Assembly: GCA_019634625.1 (NCBI GenBank)
Contig: JAHCBA010000019.1
Coordinates: forward strand, 60,009 to 124,008
Source: Verrucomicrobiia bacterium
GTDB lineage: Bacteria; Verrucomicrobiota; Verrucomicrobiia; Limisphaerales; CAIMTB01
Length of the DNA: 64,000 nt
Direction of reading: 5' to 3'
Part shown: positions 36,042 through 44,753 of the stretch, piece after piece
Layout of the letters: the number at the start of each line of letters is the position of its first letter
How positions within the stretch are numbered: the first letter of the stretch is position 1
The notes under the pieces: generated by a model
Told to the model about the DNA's origin: nothing
The model's database searches: none
Seen by the model: the letters and a program-made list of their open reading frames with translations, nothing else
Translations under genes and position numbers: made by a program

Positions 36042-37064
36042 TCACCACCCCGCCGGCGGACTCGGCTCCACCTCCTCGCCCCGCTCCGTCTCACCCCGGT
36101 TCGCCTCGATTCCGGCCTGGATGCGCTGCTGCACCCGCTGGCTCAGTTCCATCCCGGCATTGTGCCCCGCCGCCCTCAGCTTCACCTGCAGCGCCGCCAC
36201 CTCGATCAACCGCGCCAGATCCCGGCCCGGCCGCACCGGAATGACAATGTGCGGAATGTCGATCCCAAGAATCTTCACGAACTCCTGGTCAATCCCCAAC
36301 CGGTCCACGTCGGCCACTTCCGACCACGGCTTCAGGCTCACCACCAGGTCCACCCGCTTCTGCTCCTGCACCGCCCGCACCCCGAACATCCGCGCCACAT
36401 CCACAATCCCGATGCCCCGCACCTCCATGAGATGCTGCGCCAGCGGACTCGGCGACGCCTGCAACTCGCAGTCGTCGTGCAATCGCACCCGGACAAAATC
36501 GTCGGCCACCAGCCCGTACCCGCGCTCGATCAGGGCCAGCACCGCCTCGCTCTTGCCAATCCCGCTCTCCCCCTGGATCACCACCCCCACCCCCAGAATG
36601 TCCACCATGCTCCCGTGCAGCGACGTCCGCGGCGCCGACATGGTCTCCAGGACAATCGTCGCCCGGTTGATGTACTTCATCGTGATCTGCCGGGTCCGGA
36701 ACACCGGTATCCCCGCATGCTCCGCCGCCGCCAGCATCCCCGCGTCCGGCCGCAAACTGCGCGCAATCACCACGCACGGCACCGTCGAGGCAAACAGAAT
36801 GCTGTACGCCAACGCCCGGTCCGCCGCCGTCTGTTCCCGGAGAAAATGAAGCTCCATGCTCCCCAGCACCTGGATGCGGTGACACGCAAAAAACCGCGTG
36901 TGCCCCGACAGCGCCAGCCCCGGCCGGTTCAACGTCGGCTCCCGGATCAGCCGCTTCATCCCCGATTCCCCCGAGATCAACTTCATGTCGAGGCGCTCCC
37001 CGCACTCGTTGACGAACTGCTCGACCGTGACCTGCGGAATGATGACGTCGCTGAACGTGCCCAT
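36042..37064 (-). CDS. hprK: HPr kinase/phosphorylase
   Basis: A 340-residue bifunctional kinase/phosphorylase for Ser46 of HPr. The P-loop is GESGIGKS at 165-172, the preceding LHGSMVDI carries the catalytic His (H150), and the family signature LMEVRGIGIVDVARMFGV is intact. The N-terminal HPrK domain (about 1-135) is complete. ATG 37064 lies 5 bp after lptB. HprK at the end of an lpt operon occurs in many Gram-negative bacteria without full sugar PTS, where it links carbon state with envelope or storage processes. A highly charged tail (NRGETERGEEVEP) extends the usual C-terminus. Confidence 0.95.
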   Translation of the reverse strand: MGTFSDVIIPQVTVEQFVNECGERLDMKLISGESGMKRLIREPTLNRPGLALSGHTRFFACHRIQVLGSMELHFLREQTAADRALAYSILFASTVPCVVIARSLRPDAGMLAAAEHAGIPVFRTRQITMKYINRATIVLETMSAPRTSLHGSMVDILGVGVVIQGESGIGKSEAVLALIERGYGLVADDFVRVRLHDDCELQASPSPLAQHLMEVRGIGIVDVARMFGVRAVQEQKRVDLVVSLKPWSEVADVDRLGIDQEFVKILGIDIPHIVIPVRPGRDLARLIEVAALQVKLRAAGHNAGMELSQRVQQRIQAGIEANRGETERGEEVEPSPPAGW

Positions 37065-37069
37065 GGCGG

Positions 37070-37792
37070 TTACAGGTTGAACTCCGGACCCAGATAGATC
37101 TCGCGGGCCTTCGGATCGCGGGCCAGCTGCTCGGCCGGGCCTTCGTACACCACTTCGCCCCGGTAAATCAGGTACGCGCGATCCACCAGCTTGAGAATGT
37201 CCCGGACGTTGTGGTCCGTGATCAGAATGCCCAGCCCGCGCTCCCGCAGCCGCCGCACGATCTTCTGCACCTCGTGCACCGCAATCGGGTCGATGCCGCT
37301 GAACGGCTCGTCCAGCAGCAGCAGCTTCGGATGCGTCACCAGCGCCCGCGTGATCTCCAGCCGCCGCTTCTCGCCGCCGCTGAGCAGGTACGCCCTGCTC
37401 CGCGCCAGCCGCGTCAGATCCAGCTCCTCGAGCAGATACTTCAGCCGCATCGCCCGGTCCGCCCGCGTCCCCCGGCACGTCTCCAGAATCGCCAGGATGT
37501 TCTCCTCCACCGTCAGCTTCCGGAACACCGAGGGCTCCTGCGTCAGGTACCCGATCCCCCGCCGTGCCCGCAAATGCATCGGCAACCGCGTCACCTCCGC
37601 CCCTTCAAACTCCACCCGACCCCCGTCCGGCCGGATCAACCCCACCACCATGTTGAAGCTGGTGGTCTTGCCCGCGCCATTCGGACCCAGCAACCCCACC
37701 ACCTCGCCCGCCTCCACCCGGATCGAAACGCCGTTCACCACCGCCCGCCCACGGTAGCTCTTTCTCAGTTCCTCGACTTTCAGCAATCCCAT
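37070..37792 (-). CDS. lptB: LPS export ABC transporter ATP-binding protein LptB
   Basis: A 240-residue ATPase that powers LPS extraction from the inner membrane. Walker A GPNGAGKT is at 36-43, the Q-loop region reads GIGYLTQEPSVFRKLTVEEN (typical LptB), the signature is LLSGGEKRRLEI and Walker B is LLLLDEPFSGIDP. It lies directly downstream of the LptC/A-like gene and upstream of hprK. ATG 37792 matches the family start. LptF and LptG are not in the window. Confidence 0.97.
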   Translation of the reverse strand: MGLLKVEELRKSYRGRAVVNGVSIRVEAGEVVGLLGPNGAGKTTSFNMVVGLIRPDGGRVEFEGAEVTRLPMHLRARRGIGYLTQEPSVFRKLTVEENILAILETCRGTRADRAMRLKYLLEELDLTRLARSRAYLLSGGEKRRLEITRALVTHPKLLLLDEPFSGIDPIAVHEVQKIVRRLRERGLGILITDHNVRDILKLVDRAYLIYRGEVVYEGPAEQLARDPKAREIYLGPEFNL

Positions 37793-37833
37793 GATGACAC
37801 CTGTCGATCTCGTTCTCCCGGACCTCCACCCTC

Positions 37834-39816
37834 TCATCGCCGGCGCCTCGACGCTCCTTCCGCCGGCGTTCCAGACCCCGGCAGAGACCGCGCCGGAAGG
37901 GTCATCCTCCGGACCGGTCCTTCAACCCGGAATCGTCCCGACGCCAGATCCAGTGCCAGCGCCGTCGCCGGCTGCCCCACGATCTCCATCCCGTCGATCA
38001 TCGAGATCCGGGCCCCCTCCAGCAGGCGCAACGTCCCGTCCTCAACCCGGTACGCCAGCCCGCCGCCCTCCGCGCTCAATGCCGGATGCCCGATCCGCAC
38101 GGCGCCGTCGGCGTCCAGGGAGGCCAGCGCCGAGGTCCCCGGCGCCAGCACCGCACGCATCCGGTCCGCCCGCATCCGCCACAAACTCGCCTCCGCAGCC
38201 GCCTCGCGCAGCAACGTGGCAAAAAACGGCTGCCCCTCCGTGCCCCCCCCCGAGGGACGCTCTGTCATGCGATAATCCAGTTCCACTCCGTCCCCGGCCG
38301 CCATCTCGCGCAGCCCCCCTTCCGGCCCCAACCCCAATTCCACCTCGCTCGAACGCAACTCCCAGTCCGCCCGACGGATCGTCACCCCGCCCGTCACCCA
38401 CGCCGCCCGTCCCTCCACCCGCAATCGCTCCGACTCCAGCTCGATCGGCCCGGCACCGCTGCCACCTGCCCCGTCCGCGCCACCTGCCCCACCCGCGCCG
38501 TCCGACCCCGAACCTTCCGGTTGCCAATGGACCCTCACCCGCTCCCATGCCTGGAAAGCCGGCACCTCGGGATGTATCACCAGCCGGCCGGCCCGCCCCG
38601 CATAACCCCGGGCCCGCCACACCGGGTCTCCCGTGAAGTCGATCTGGGCGTGCTCGCCCACACTGTAAACCATCCGCTCCCCACCCAACTCCAGCCGGTC
38701 GCCCGCCACCGGAACCCGCGCCCGCACCGCCCCGGTCGCCGTCAACTGGCGGACCGCCGCCGCACCCCACGACGCGCCCGCATCGTCTGCCAGCAACACC
38801 TCCATCGCTGCCGCCTCCAGTTCGAGGCCCTCCCCTTGCCGTGCGGTCACCGGCCCCGAAAACACCAGTCGCCCCGGCCTCGCCTCAATGACCTCCGCCA
38901 GCACGTCCACAGGCTCCCGGCTCGCGGTATCCTCGCCTTCGGACACCGGCGGCTGCAGTCGCAGCCGCGCCGCACCCCGCGCCACATACGATTCCTCCCC
39001 CGGATGCAGCTCCAGTTCATCCGCCGCCCCTTCCCCCGGTCCATACTGCCAGGTCGTCGCCCCGCTCAGGACAATCCGTTCGCCCGGCGTGTCCGCCACG
39101 TAGGTCGCCCGCGCCCCGGTGGCGCGCCCCAACCGCCCCGGCCGCACCAGCTCGATCGCCACCTCATCGCTCGCCTCGATCCGCTGCGGCCGATCCGTGT
39201 CCAGACCCAGCGCCGAGACCAGTTGACCCGCCCGCAACGTCGCTTCCCCCGGATCCACGGCCAGACAGTCGCCCACAAACCGCGTGTCGCCCGTCCGCAG
39301 GTTGTACTCCAGCCGCCCCGCGGTCACTTCCACCGGCGCCCGATCAGGCCCACCCGTCGCCCGACGCAACAGGGTTCGCACCCGGTTCGACACCACCAGC
39401 ATCCCGCTCGCCTGAGTCCATGACCACCCCTGCCCGCTCACCTCGAACCGGCCGTCGGCACTCCGCAAATGAATCTCCCGATCCGAAGTCGCCCCGCGCC
39501 CGCCCGCGGTGGCGAAAACCGCCAGCGGCGACGTCACCTCAAGCTGGGTCGTGCGCGCCGGATCGTCCCGAAACGTCTCCAACCGGAACTCCGTGACCTC
39601 CATCACCCCCGCCACCAGGCTAGGCCGCGCATCCCGCCCGCTCACCACCGCCACCGTCCGTGTGCCGTCTCCAATCGGTGCCCGAAACCCACCCTCGATG
39701 GTGACCTGCGGACCCGTCCGCTCCTGCGCCGAAACCTCCCGGACGATCATCGCGACCGTGGTGGCCGTCACGGCAACCGTCACGGCGACCCGCGCCAGGG
39801 CAGCGATCGCGTTCAT
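37834..39816 (-). CDS. Very large LptA/LptC-like (OstA) LPS transport protein
   Basis: A 660-residue exported protein (N-terminal hydrophobic segment VAVTVAVTATTVAMIVREVSA) between kdsC and lptB, where short LptC and LptA normally lie. It shows repeated OstA/LptC-type beta-jellyroll patterns (VTAGRLEYNLRTGDTRFVGD, ELELHPGEESYVARGAARLR, LELGGERMVYSVGEHAQIDF, RLRVEGRAAWVTGGVTIRRA, AEGGGLAYRVEDGTLRLLEG). The likely role is the periplasmic LPS bridge, perhaps replacing both LptC and LptA. A Gly-rich tract (SGSDGAGGAGGADGAGGSG) splits the chain. ATG 39816 overlaps the kdsC stop. Confidence 0.8.
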   Translation of the reverse strand: MNAIAALARVAVTVAVTATTVAMIVREVSAQERTGPQVTIEGGFRAPIGDGTRTVAVVSGRDARPSLVAGVMEVTEFRLETFRDDPARTTQLEVTSPLAVFATAGGRGATSDREIHLRSADGRFEVSGQGWSWTQASGMLVVSNRVRTLLRRATGGPDRAPVEVTAGRLEYNLRTGDTRFVGDCLAVDPGEATLRAGQLVSALGLDTDRPQRIEASDEVAIELVRPGRLGRATGARATYVADTPGERIVLSGATTWQYGPGEGAADELELHPGEESYVARGAARLRLQPPVSEGEDTASREPVDVLAEVIEARPGRLVFSGPVTARQGEGLELEAAAMEVLLADDAGASWGAAAVRQLTATGAVRARVPVAGDRLELGGERMVYSVGEHAQIDFTGDPVWRARGYAGRAGRLVIHPEVPAFQAWERVRVHWQPEGSGSDGAGGAGGADGAGGSGAGPIELESERLRVEGRAAWVTGGVTIRRADWELRSSEVELGLGPEGGLREMAAGDGVELDYRMTERPSGGGTEGQPFFATLLREAAAEASLWRMRADRMRAVLAPGTSALASLDADGAVRIGHPALSAEGGGLAYRVEDGTLRLLEGARISMIDGMEIVGQPATALALDLASGRFRVEGPVRRMTLPARSLPGSGTPAEGASRRRR

Positions 39817-40346
39817 GCCAGATACTCCCCAACGATGCGCGACCATCGGCCCTGGGCGCGCAGAATCAGTTCGATCACCTCCCGCACCGCCCCCTGGCCT
39901 CCCCCCAGCGTCGTGACGTAATGCGCCCGGGCCAGGGCCTCCGGATGACCCGTCGGAACGCACACCGCCAGTCCCGCCCGCTCCAGCGGGCCCAAATCCA
40001 CAATGTCGTCCCCCATGTAGCACACCTCCTCCCAGGTGCCCCCATCCGCCGCCAGCCGCTGCTCGATCGCCTTCACCTTCGAGCCCTTCTGCTGCACCAG
40101 GAAATCCACCTCCAACTCGTCCGCCCGCAGCGCCGTCGCCGCCGAGGGCCGCGCCGACACCCAGCCCACCCGGTAGCCTTCCCGCCGCCAGATCACCAAC
40201 CCCAGCCCGTCCCGGACATTGAAGCGCTTGTACTCCCCGTCCTCGCCCACATAGATCGAGGCGTCGGTCAGAATGCCGTCCACGTCGCACAGCAGGATCC
40301 GCACCCGCGCCAGACGCTCATGGAGTTCAGGGGTCACATCAGACAT
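39813..40346 (-). CDS. kdsC: 3-deoxy-D-manno-octulosonate 8-phosphate phosphatase KdsC
   Basis: A 177-residue HAD-family phosphatase that releases Kdo from Kdo-8-phosphate, step two of Kdo synthesis. The HAD nucleophile motif is DVDGILTD (D21, D23); WVSARPSAAT is motif II and GDDIVDLGPLERAGLAVCVPTGHP carries the metal-binding Asp pair. The start is the ATG at 40346, which overlaps the kdsA stop by 8 bp; a TTG at 40358 is less likely. It is followed by the LptA-like gene with ATGA overlap. Confidence 0.96.
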   Translation of the reverse strand: MSDVTPELHERLARVRILLCDVDGILTDASIYVGEDGEYKRFNVRDGLGLVIWRREGYRVGWVSARPSAATALRADELEVDFLVQQKGSKVKAIEQRLAADGGTWEEVCYMGDDIVDLGPLERAGLAVCVPTGHPEALARAHYVTTLGGGQGAVREVIELILRAQGRWSRIVGEYLA

Positions 40347-41160
40347 GGCAGAGTTCAAACAGCTTCGCCCAACCCCGCAACAGGGCCGGCATGGCGTCCA
40401 GCGGAATCGAATTCGGACCGTCGCTCAGGGCCCGGTCCGGCTCGGGATGCGTCTCGACAAACACCCCGTCCGCCCCCGCCGCCAGCGCCGCTCGCGCCAG
40501 CACCGGCGCATACTCCCGTTGCCCCCCCGACCGGTCCCCCCCGCCGCCCGGCAACTGCACCGCATGCGTGGCGTCCATCACCACCGGACAACCCGTGCGC
40601 CGTAGAATCGGAAACGCCCGCATGTCCGTCACCAGATTGTGATACCCGAACGTCGTTCCCCGCTCGGTGACCAGCAGCCGGCTCCCGCCGAAACCCTGCG
40701 CCTTCCTCACCACCTGCGCCATGTCGTCCGGCGCCAGAAACTGCCCCTTCTTCAGATTCACCATCCGCCCCGTCCCCACCGCCGCCCGGATCAATTCCGT
40801 CTGCCGGCAGAGAAACGCCGGGATCTGCAGAATGTCCACCCGCCCCCCCGCCGCCCGCGCCTCCTCCTCCGTGTGCACATCGGTGAGAACGGGCACCCCC
40901 ACCCGCTCCCGGACCCGCGCCAGAACCCCCAACCCCTCCTCCATACCCGGACCCCGAAACGACTCCGCCGAAGTCCGGTTCGCCTTGTCGTAGCTCGCCT
41001 TGAACACATACGCCGCCCCCACCCGGTCGCAGGCCCGCTTCATCGCCCGCGCCACCTCGATGCACATCGCCTCGCTCTCGATGACGCACGGCCCGGCCAC
41101 GACCAGCAGCCGTCGCCGGGCCGCAATCTGCCGCCAGCCCAGGATGTTCGGGCGAATCAC
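40339..41160 (-). CDS. kdsA: 3-deoxy-8-phosphooctulonate synthase KdsA
   Basis: A 273-residue enzyme that condenses phosphoenolpyruvate with arabinose 5-phosphate to make Kdo-8-phosphate. Family blocks are present: VVAGPCVIESEAMCIEVARA, FKASYDKANRTSAESFRGPG, LTDVHTEEEA, DILQIPAFLCRQTEL, VNLKKGQFLAP and VFVETHPEPDRALSDGPNSI. The start is GTG at 41160. It heads the kdsA-kdsC-lpt-hprK operon, 52 bp downstream of a pilin-like gene on the same strand. The short loop reads GQREYAPVLARAA, so the SGG region (DRSGGQRE) is intact. Confidence 0.96.
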   Translation of the reverse strand: MIRPNILGWRQIAARRRLLVVAGPCVIESEAMCIEVARAMKRACDRVGAAYVFKASYDKANRTSAESFRGPGMEEGLGVLARVRERVGVPVLTDVHTEEEARAAGGRVDILQIPAFLCRQTELIRAAVGTGRMVNLKKGQFLAPDDMAQVVRKAQGFGGSRLLVTERGTTFGYHNLVTDMRAFPILRRTGCPVVMDATHAVQLPGGGGDRSGGQREYAPVLARAALAAGADGVFVETHPEPDRALSDGPNSIPLDAMPALLRGWAKLFELCHV

Positions 41161-41212
41161 CGGGCGCTTCTACCAGCCCCGCCCCCGCCTGTCGAACCGC
41201 CGATGCACCGCC

Positions 41213-42019
41213 TCAACGCGTCGGATCGTAGTTGTCCGGCAGCAGCGTGTAGCTCGGCGCAATCACCTCCACATGCCCGTCCGCAAACCCCGCCGAAGCC
41301 CGACCCCGGTCCCGGTAGGTCGGCATCGGAACCCGGACACCCGTCTGGAACCTGTGCCGCCCGCTCAGGATGTTCCCCGGCGCCACAAAGCGGCCGTCGT
41401 CAATCACATCCCCCCGGATCGCCTCGCCGTTCTCCTCCACAAACGTCGGCTTGCGCGTCGGATTCCGGATCTGCGTGATCCGGAAGTGCAGCGGTGGAAC
41501 CCCCGGCCCGTAGATCGAGGAAATCCCCTTGTTCACCCCGCCCTCGACAATGCTCGTCAGCGAGTAGCTGTAGAGATAGGGGTTGCCCGAACTCGGATTG
41601 CGCGAGTGTTGGAGAGCCCGCTGGATCACATCCCGGTCCCCCGGGCAGCGGAACAGATTGGTGTTGAAACTCCCGATGTACGGCCCGATCGCGCTGTTGC
41701 GCGGGTTGTTGAAGAATTCCCGGTCCGACACCGCCCGGTTCACATTGAAGAAGATCCAGTCCTCCCGCATGGGCTCATACGAACCCCGCGACGCCGCCCC
41801 CGGAAAAATCCCGTCGAAATCCTCCGCGTACAGCAACAGCGCCAGATTGAGCTGCTTCAGGTTCGACAGGCAGTTCACCTGGTGCGCCTTCTCCTTCGCC
41901 TTGGCCAGCGCCGGCAACAGCATGCTCGCCAGAATCGCAATGATGGCGATCACCACCAGCAGTTCGATCAGGGTAAATCCCGCAGGGCGGGTCCGCTTCG
42001 ATGTGCGCTGAGTCTTCAT
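41213..42019 (-). CDS. Prepilin-type N-terminal domain protein (pseudopilin-like)
   Basis: A 268-residue protein with a prepilin leader cut after Gly in [21 protein letters not shown], with Glu at mature position 5. After the helix comes the pattern [40 protein letters not shown] and, near the end, [11 protein letters not shown], the '(F)ADGH' motif typical of this Verrucomicrobiota/Planctomycetota family. Such proteins are numerous per genome, are probably processed by a prepilin peptidase and exported, and have no proven function. ATG 42019. A related protein is encoded at 55146. Confidence 0.93.
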   Translation of the reverse strand: MKTQRTSKRTRPAGFTLIELLVVIAIIAILASMLLPALAKAKEKAHQVNCLSNLKQLNLALLLYAEDFDGIFPGAASRGSYEPMREDWIFFNVNRAVSDREFFNNPRNSAIGPYIGSFNTNLFRCPGDRDVIQRALQHSRNPSSGNPYLYSYSLTSIVEGGVNKGISSIYGPGVPPLHFRITQIRNPTRKPTFVEENGEAIRGDVIDDGRFVAPGNILSGRHRFQTGVRVPMPTYRDRGRASAGFADGHVEVIAPSYTLLPDNYDPTR

Positions 42020-42146
42020 TCCGGTTCTCGCCCGATGGCGATGACCGACTGGTACCCCTCCCGGCCCGCCCGGCGCAATGGTCGTTTGGCGGCACGCATA
42101 AAGTCACCCGCCCCTTCGCCGTATCCATGCAGTAAGGAGGAAAGCG

Positions 42147-42182
42147 ATGGCGCCGCAGATTTTCGGGCAGGGCGAGGAGTGA
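42147..42182 (+). other. Eleven-codon mini-ORF with a strong ribosome site, in a repeat
   Basis: AAGGAGG (42134-42140) is followed after six bases by an ATG opening MAPQIFGQGEE and a TGA. It lies at the left arm of the palindromic element 42151-42255. Whether it is translated is unknown; it may be coincidental. Confidence 0.25.
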
Positions 42183-42255
42183 GCGAGGCGCGTATCGAAA
42201 CCGGGATACGTAACGAGCGAACGACGAAGCTCTTGCCCGAAAAGATCAAGCCAGC
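42151..42255. repeat. Imperfect palindromic element
   Basis: The left arm cagattttcgggcagggcga has the inverse partner cttgcccgaaaagatc at 42232-42247, with an inner pair cgtatc...gatacg (42191-42210). It resembles palindromic intergenic elements that are repeated in related genomes, but there is one copy here. Confidence 0.5.
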
Positions 42256-42283
42256 GCGCCCGACCTTGCTGCATGGCTACGGC

Positions 42284-42690
42284 TTAGACCACACCTCCGT
42301 CACCCCTCCCCGCCGCGGGATCGGGAAGCACCAGGTTGACCGGCAGCAGCGCCTCCTCCCCGTAAGGCCCCCGGCATATCTCATCCCCCACCCCCGCCAC
42401 CGCCATCGAGCATCCGATCGTCTCCCAACCCGCCCATTCCCCGGCCACGATCGGCCCCACATGGCTGCACCCTGCAATCGCCCGGATCCACCCGCATCTG
42501 TGCCATGACCAGCCGCCAGGGGGAACGCCACTTCGGTATCACGGCATCGGACCCTGACGCCTGCCTGCACCAACCTCAACCCGATCGCATCGCCTCCAGC
42601 TCCCCAAAAACTCCCCTCCAATCCCGGTGGGCACCGACATCAGTCCCCATGAACGGCGTGCACCACGAGGGACAAATCACAACGTCCCCT
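42284..42690 (-). pseudogene. Remnant of a carbon-nitrogen hydrolase (nitrilase family)
   Basis: On the minus strand one frame ends AIAGCSHVGPIVAGEWAGWE TIGCSMAVAGVGDEICRGPYGEEALLPV, as nitrilase-family proteins end, with TAA at 42284. A second frame further upstream (42585-42690) reads VVICPSWCTPFMGTDVGAHR, which resembles the catalytic-Cys region. The two pieces are in different frames, no start is seen, and the length is a fraction of a normal 260-300 residue enzyme, so I read it as a decayed gene. The match is by pattern memory. Confidence 0.4.
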
Positions 42691-42707
42691 GCCCCCCCCG
42701 ATTCGCC

Positions 42708-42735
42708 ACTCCCCACTCCCCACTCCCCACTCCCC
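42708..42735. repeat. Four tandem copies of the 7-mer actcccc
   Basis: Microsatellite ending one base before the stop codon of the exonuclease gene. Confidence 0.85.
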
Positions 42736-43449
42736 CTACTTCACCCCCGCCAGCCGCTCCTTCCAGATCTGGTACAACGACACCGTAGCCCGAACGTCCC
42801 GCAGGCAATACTCGGCGATCCGCCGGTGCTGCCCCTCCTCCATCAGCCGTGTCACATCCATCCCGGTCACCCCTTCCCCCTTGGGCGACGCGATGCCGAA
42901 CGCCTTGCAGTAGAAATCGAGGTTGAACCGGCGCGCCGCGCCGTCCCTCCCGCTCACCCCATAGAACGTGAGCTGCTCCGCCAGATCGCAGTGGGGCTCC
43001 GTCTGAAACCGGTATCCCAACCAGTCCTTCCTCGAGATCTGCACCGCCAGCACCGCCGAGCGCAGGTACAGGAACGGCACATCGAACCCCCGCCCGTTGA
43101 ACGTCACCACATGGTCGTACCGCTTCGCCAGTTCCCAGAAATCGTGCAGCAGCTCTCCCTCCTCCGCGAACGGCACGAACTTCACCTCCCCCTCGTCGTC
43201 CGGCTCGAAATCGTCCGCCAGGTGCAGCACCTGCCCGCGACTGCTGTCGGCGTTCACCATCGCGATGCACACCACCTGCGCGGTCAGCGGGTAAAGACTG
43301 AACTGCCGCTCCAACTCCGACTGGCGCGCCTCGCGTTCCGGTCCCTCCGGAAACCGCTGAGCATCCCGAAACAGGTATTCCAGTTGAGCCTCGTCGAATG
43401 CCGTCGCCGGCATCGCCGCGGTCTCGATGTCAAACACGAGCGTGGCCAT
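42736..43449 (-). CDS. PolB-type 3'-5' exonuclease-like ribonuclease H fold protein
   Basis: A 237-residue protein of the predicted 3'-5' exonuclease family related to the proofreading domain of family B polymerases. The DEDD residues are visible: FDIETAAMP (Exo I, D-x-E), HVVTFNGRGFDVPFLYLRS (Exo II, with F-N-G-x-x-F-D) and AEYCLRDVRATVSLY (Exo III). No polymerase domain is attached. A role in DNA or RNA end processing is inferred from the family only. ATG 43449 is the natural start; the frame upstream belongs to a repeat. Confidence 0.85.
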   Translation of the reverse strand: MATLVFDIETAAMPATAFDEAQLEYLFRDAQRFPEGPEREARQSELERQFSLYPLTAQVVCIAMVNADSSRGQVLHLADDFEPDDEGEVKFVPFAEEGELLHDFWELAKRYDHVVTFNGRGFDVPFLYLRSAVLAVQISRKDWLGYRFQTEPHCDLAEQLTFYGVSGRDGAARRFNLDFYCKAFGIASPKGEGVTGMDVTRLMEEGQHRRIAEYCLRDVRATVSLYQIWKERLAGVK

Positions 43450-43534
43450 GTCCTGATTCCCCTTCCCCCGACCCTGACCGATCCCCGCCCGGCTGTCGTG
43501 TCGAAAGCTCCCCGCCCCAGCAACCCAACCCCGG

Positions 43535-43631
43535 TGCATCCCGGAGTTGTGGGTGAGGAGGCAGGGAATCGGAGGGACGAGCTCCGCGAGTCCTCAACCC
43601 AACGCTCCACACCGTTGCGGCCTCGTAGAAC
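43535..43631. repeat. Interspersed element, copy 2 (truncated)
   Basis: It begins tgcatcccggagttgtgggt and follows copy 3 (54912-55070), same orientation, for about 97 bp, ending near the middle where an AT-rich tract begins. The second terminal arm is missing. Confidence 0.8.
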
Positions 43632-43642
43632 TCAACCTCGCG

Positions 43643-43703
43643 GTCAACATTATAAGCCTGACTTAATATTTTATTTCCTAGGTCAACATATTTTTCGACT
43701 GTC
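43643..43703. repeat. AT-rich island with GTCAAC/GCCTGAC motifs
   Basis: gtcaacattataagcctgac (43643-43662) and ggtcaacatatttttcgact (43681-43700). The same kind of motif recurs at 28286, 28665 and 44754-44903. No ORF. Confidence 0.5.
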
Positions 43704-43757
43704 ATCTTATTTTCAGCCAAAGATTCGGGCCCCGGTAGCCCTGCCCCTGCCCTGCGG

Positions 43758-44705
43758 TTACCGTTCGACCGGCAGCCCCCTCGCCGCCGCCTGGATGTCG
43801 GCGGTCAGTTCCTCCGGCTTCCACGTGTTGCCCACGATGATCTTCGCCAACCGGCCCTCCGGGTCGATCACCAGCGTCCGCAAGTTGTGGTCCGGCAGGG
43901 CATCCGGCGATTGCCTGCGGAACACCAGGCCCACCTGCTCGGTGAGGGCATCGATGTCGATCAATGCGCCCGTCAGAAAGGTCCACCGACGGGGATCGTA
44001 CCGGTAGCTCTCGGCCTGCGCCCGCAGCACCTCCGGCGTGTCGAACGCCGGATCGATCGTCATGCTCACCAAATGCCAGTTGGTCGGCCCGGATGCATTG
44101 GCCCGCAGCGCCGCTTCCACAGCCGCGAAGTTCTTCAGCATCCGGGGACAGAAATCCGGCAGTGGACAGCGCGTGAACACAAAGGTCAGCCCCACCGCCT
44201 TCCCGCGGTAGTCGCCCAGGCGCACAGGTTGCCGGAACTGGTTGGTGAACACGTAGTCCGGCATCGAATCCCCCACCTCCAGCGGCTCGACATCCCGCAC
44301 AATCCGCGAATGCTCGTACTCGAACGTCGGCGCCAGCTCCCCCACCCCGATCCGTTCCACCCCATCAATCCAGCTCTCCTCATCCGTCACCAACAGCCGG
44401 AACTTGACCCGGTCTCCCGCCTGCAACCGCGCCACCTCCCGTGTGTCCCGCGCCCGGAAGGTCATCGTCATTGCCGCCATGAACCCGGGAATCGCCTCAT
44501 GCCGGATCACCACATTCGAGCCGTCCCTCCTCAATTCACTCACCACCCCGGTCACCGCATACACCCCAGGTTGACCCGCCCCCGCCCTCCCATCATCTCC
44601 GCTCCGCGCCGCCCCGCGATCCGGCGTGCGAAACAGAAACGCCAGCAGGAGGGCCACGTTGACCAGCACCAGAAAGGCCGTCGCATACAGAACGCCGCGC
44701 TTCAT
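43758..44705 (-). CDS. CusF-SCO1/SenC fusion protein (copper metallochaperone-like)
   Basis: A 315-residue membrane-anchored protein. Helix 5-25 is followed by a CusF-like copper-binding domain (about 48-118: GVVSELRRDGSNVVIRHEAI PGFMAAMTMTFRA, with the Met/His set) and a SCO domain (about 140-315). The SCO cysteines are C180 and C186 in FTRCPLPDFCPRM, a C-x5-C spacing in place of the usual C-x3-C, with the conserved His in PDHNLRT (H273). SCO proteins deliver copper to the CuA site of cytochrome oxidase; no oxidase genes are in the window. ATG 44705. Confidence 0.9.
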   Translation of the reverse strand: MKRGVLYATAFLVLVNVALLLAFLFRTPDRGAARSGDDGRAGAGQPGVYAVTGVVSELRRDGSNVVIRHEAIPGFMAAMTMTFRARDTREVARLQAGDRVKFRLLVTDEESWIDGVERIGVGELAPTFEYEHSRIVRDVEPLEVGDSMPDYVFTNQFRQPVRLGDYRGKAVGLTFVFTRCPLPDFCPRMLKNFAAVEAALRANASGPTNWHLVSMTIDPAFDTPEVLRAQAESYRYDPRRWTFLTGALIDIDALTEQVGLVFRRQSPDALPDHNLRTLVIDPEGRLAKIIVGNTWKPEELTADIQAAARGLPVER

Positions 44706-44753
44706 GGCCCGCACAGTAGAACCCTGGCCCCCCCGGGCAAGCCGCTGGCAGCA

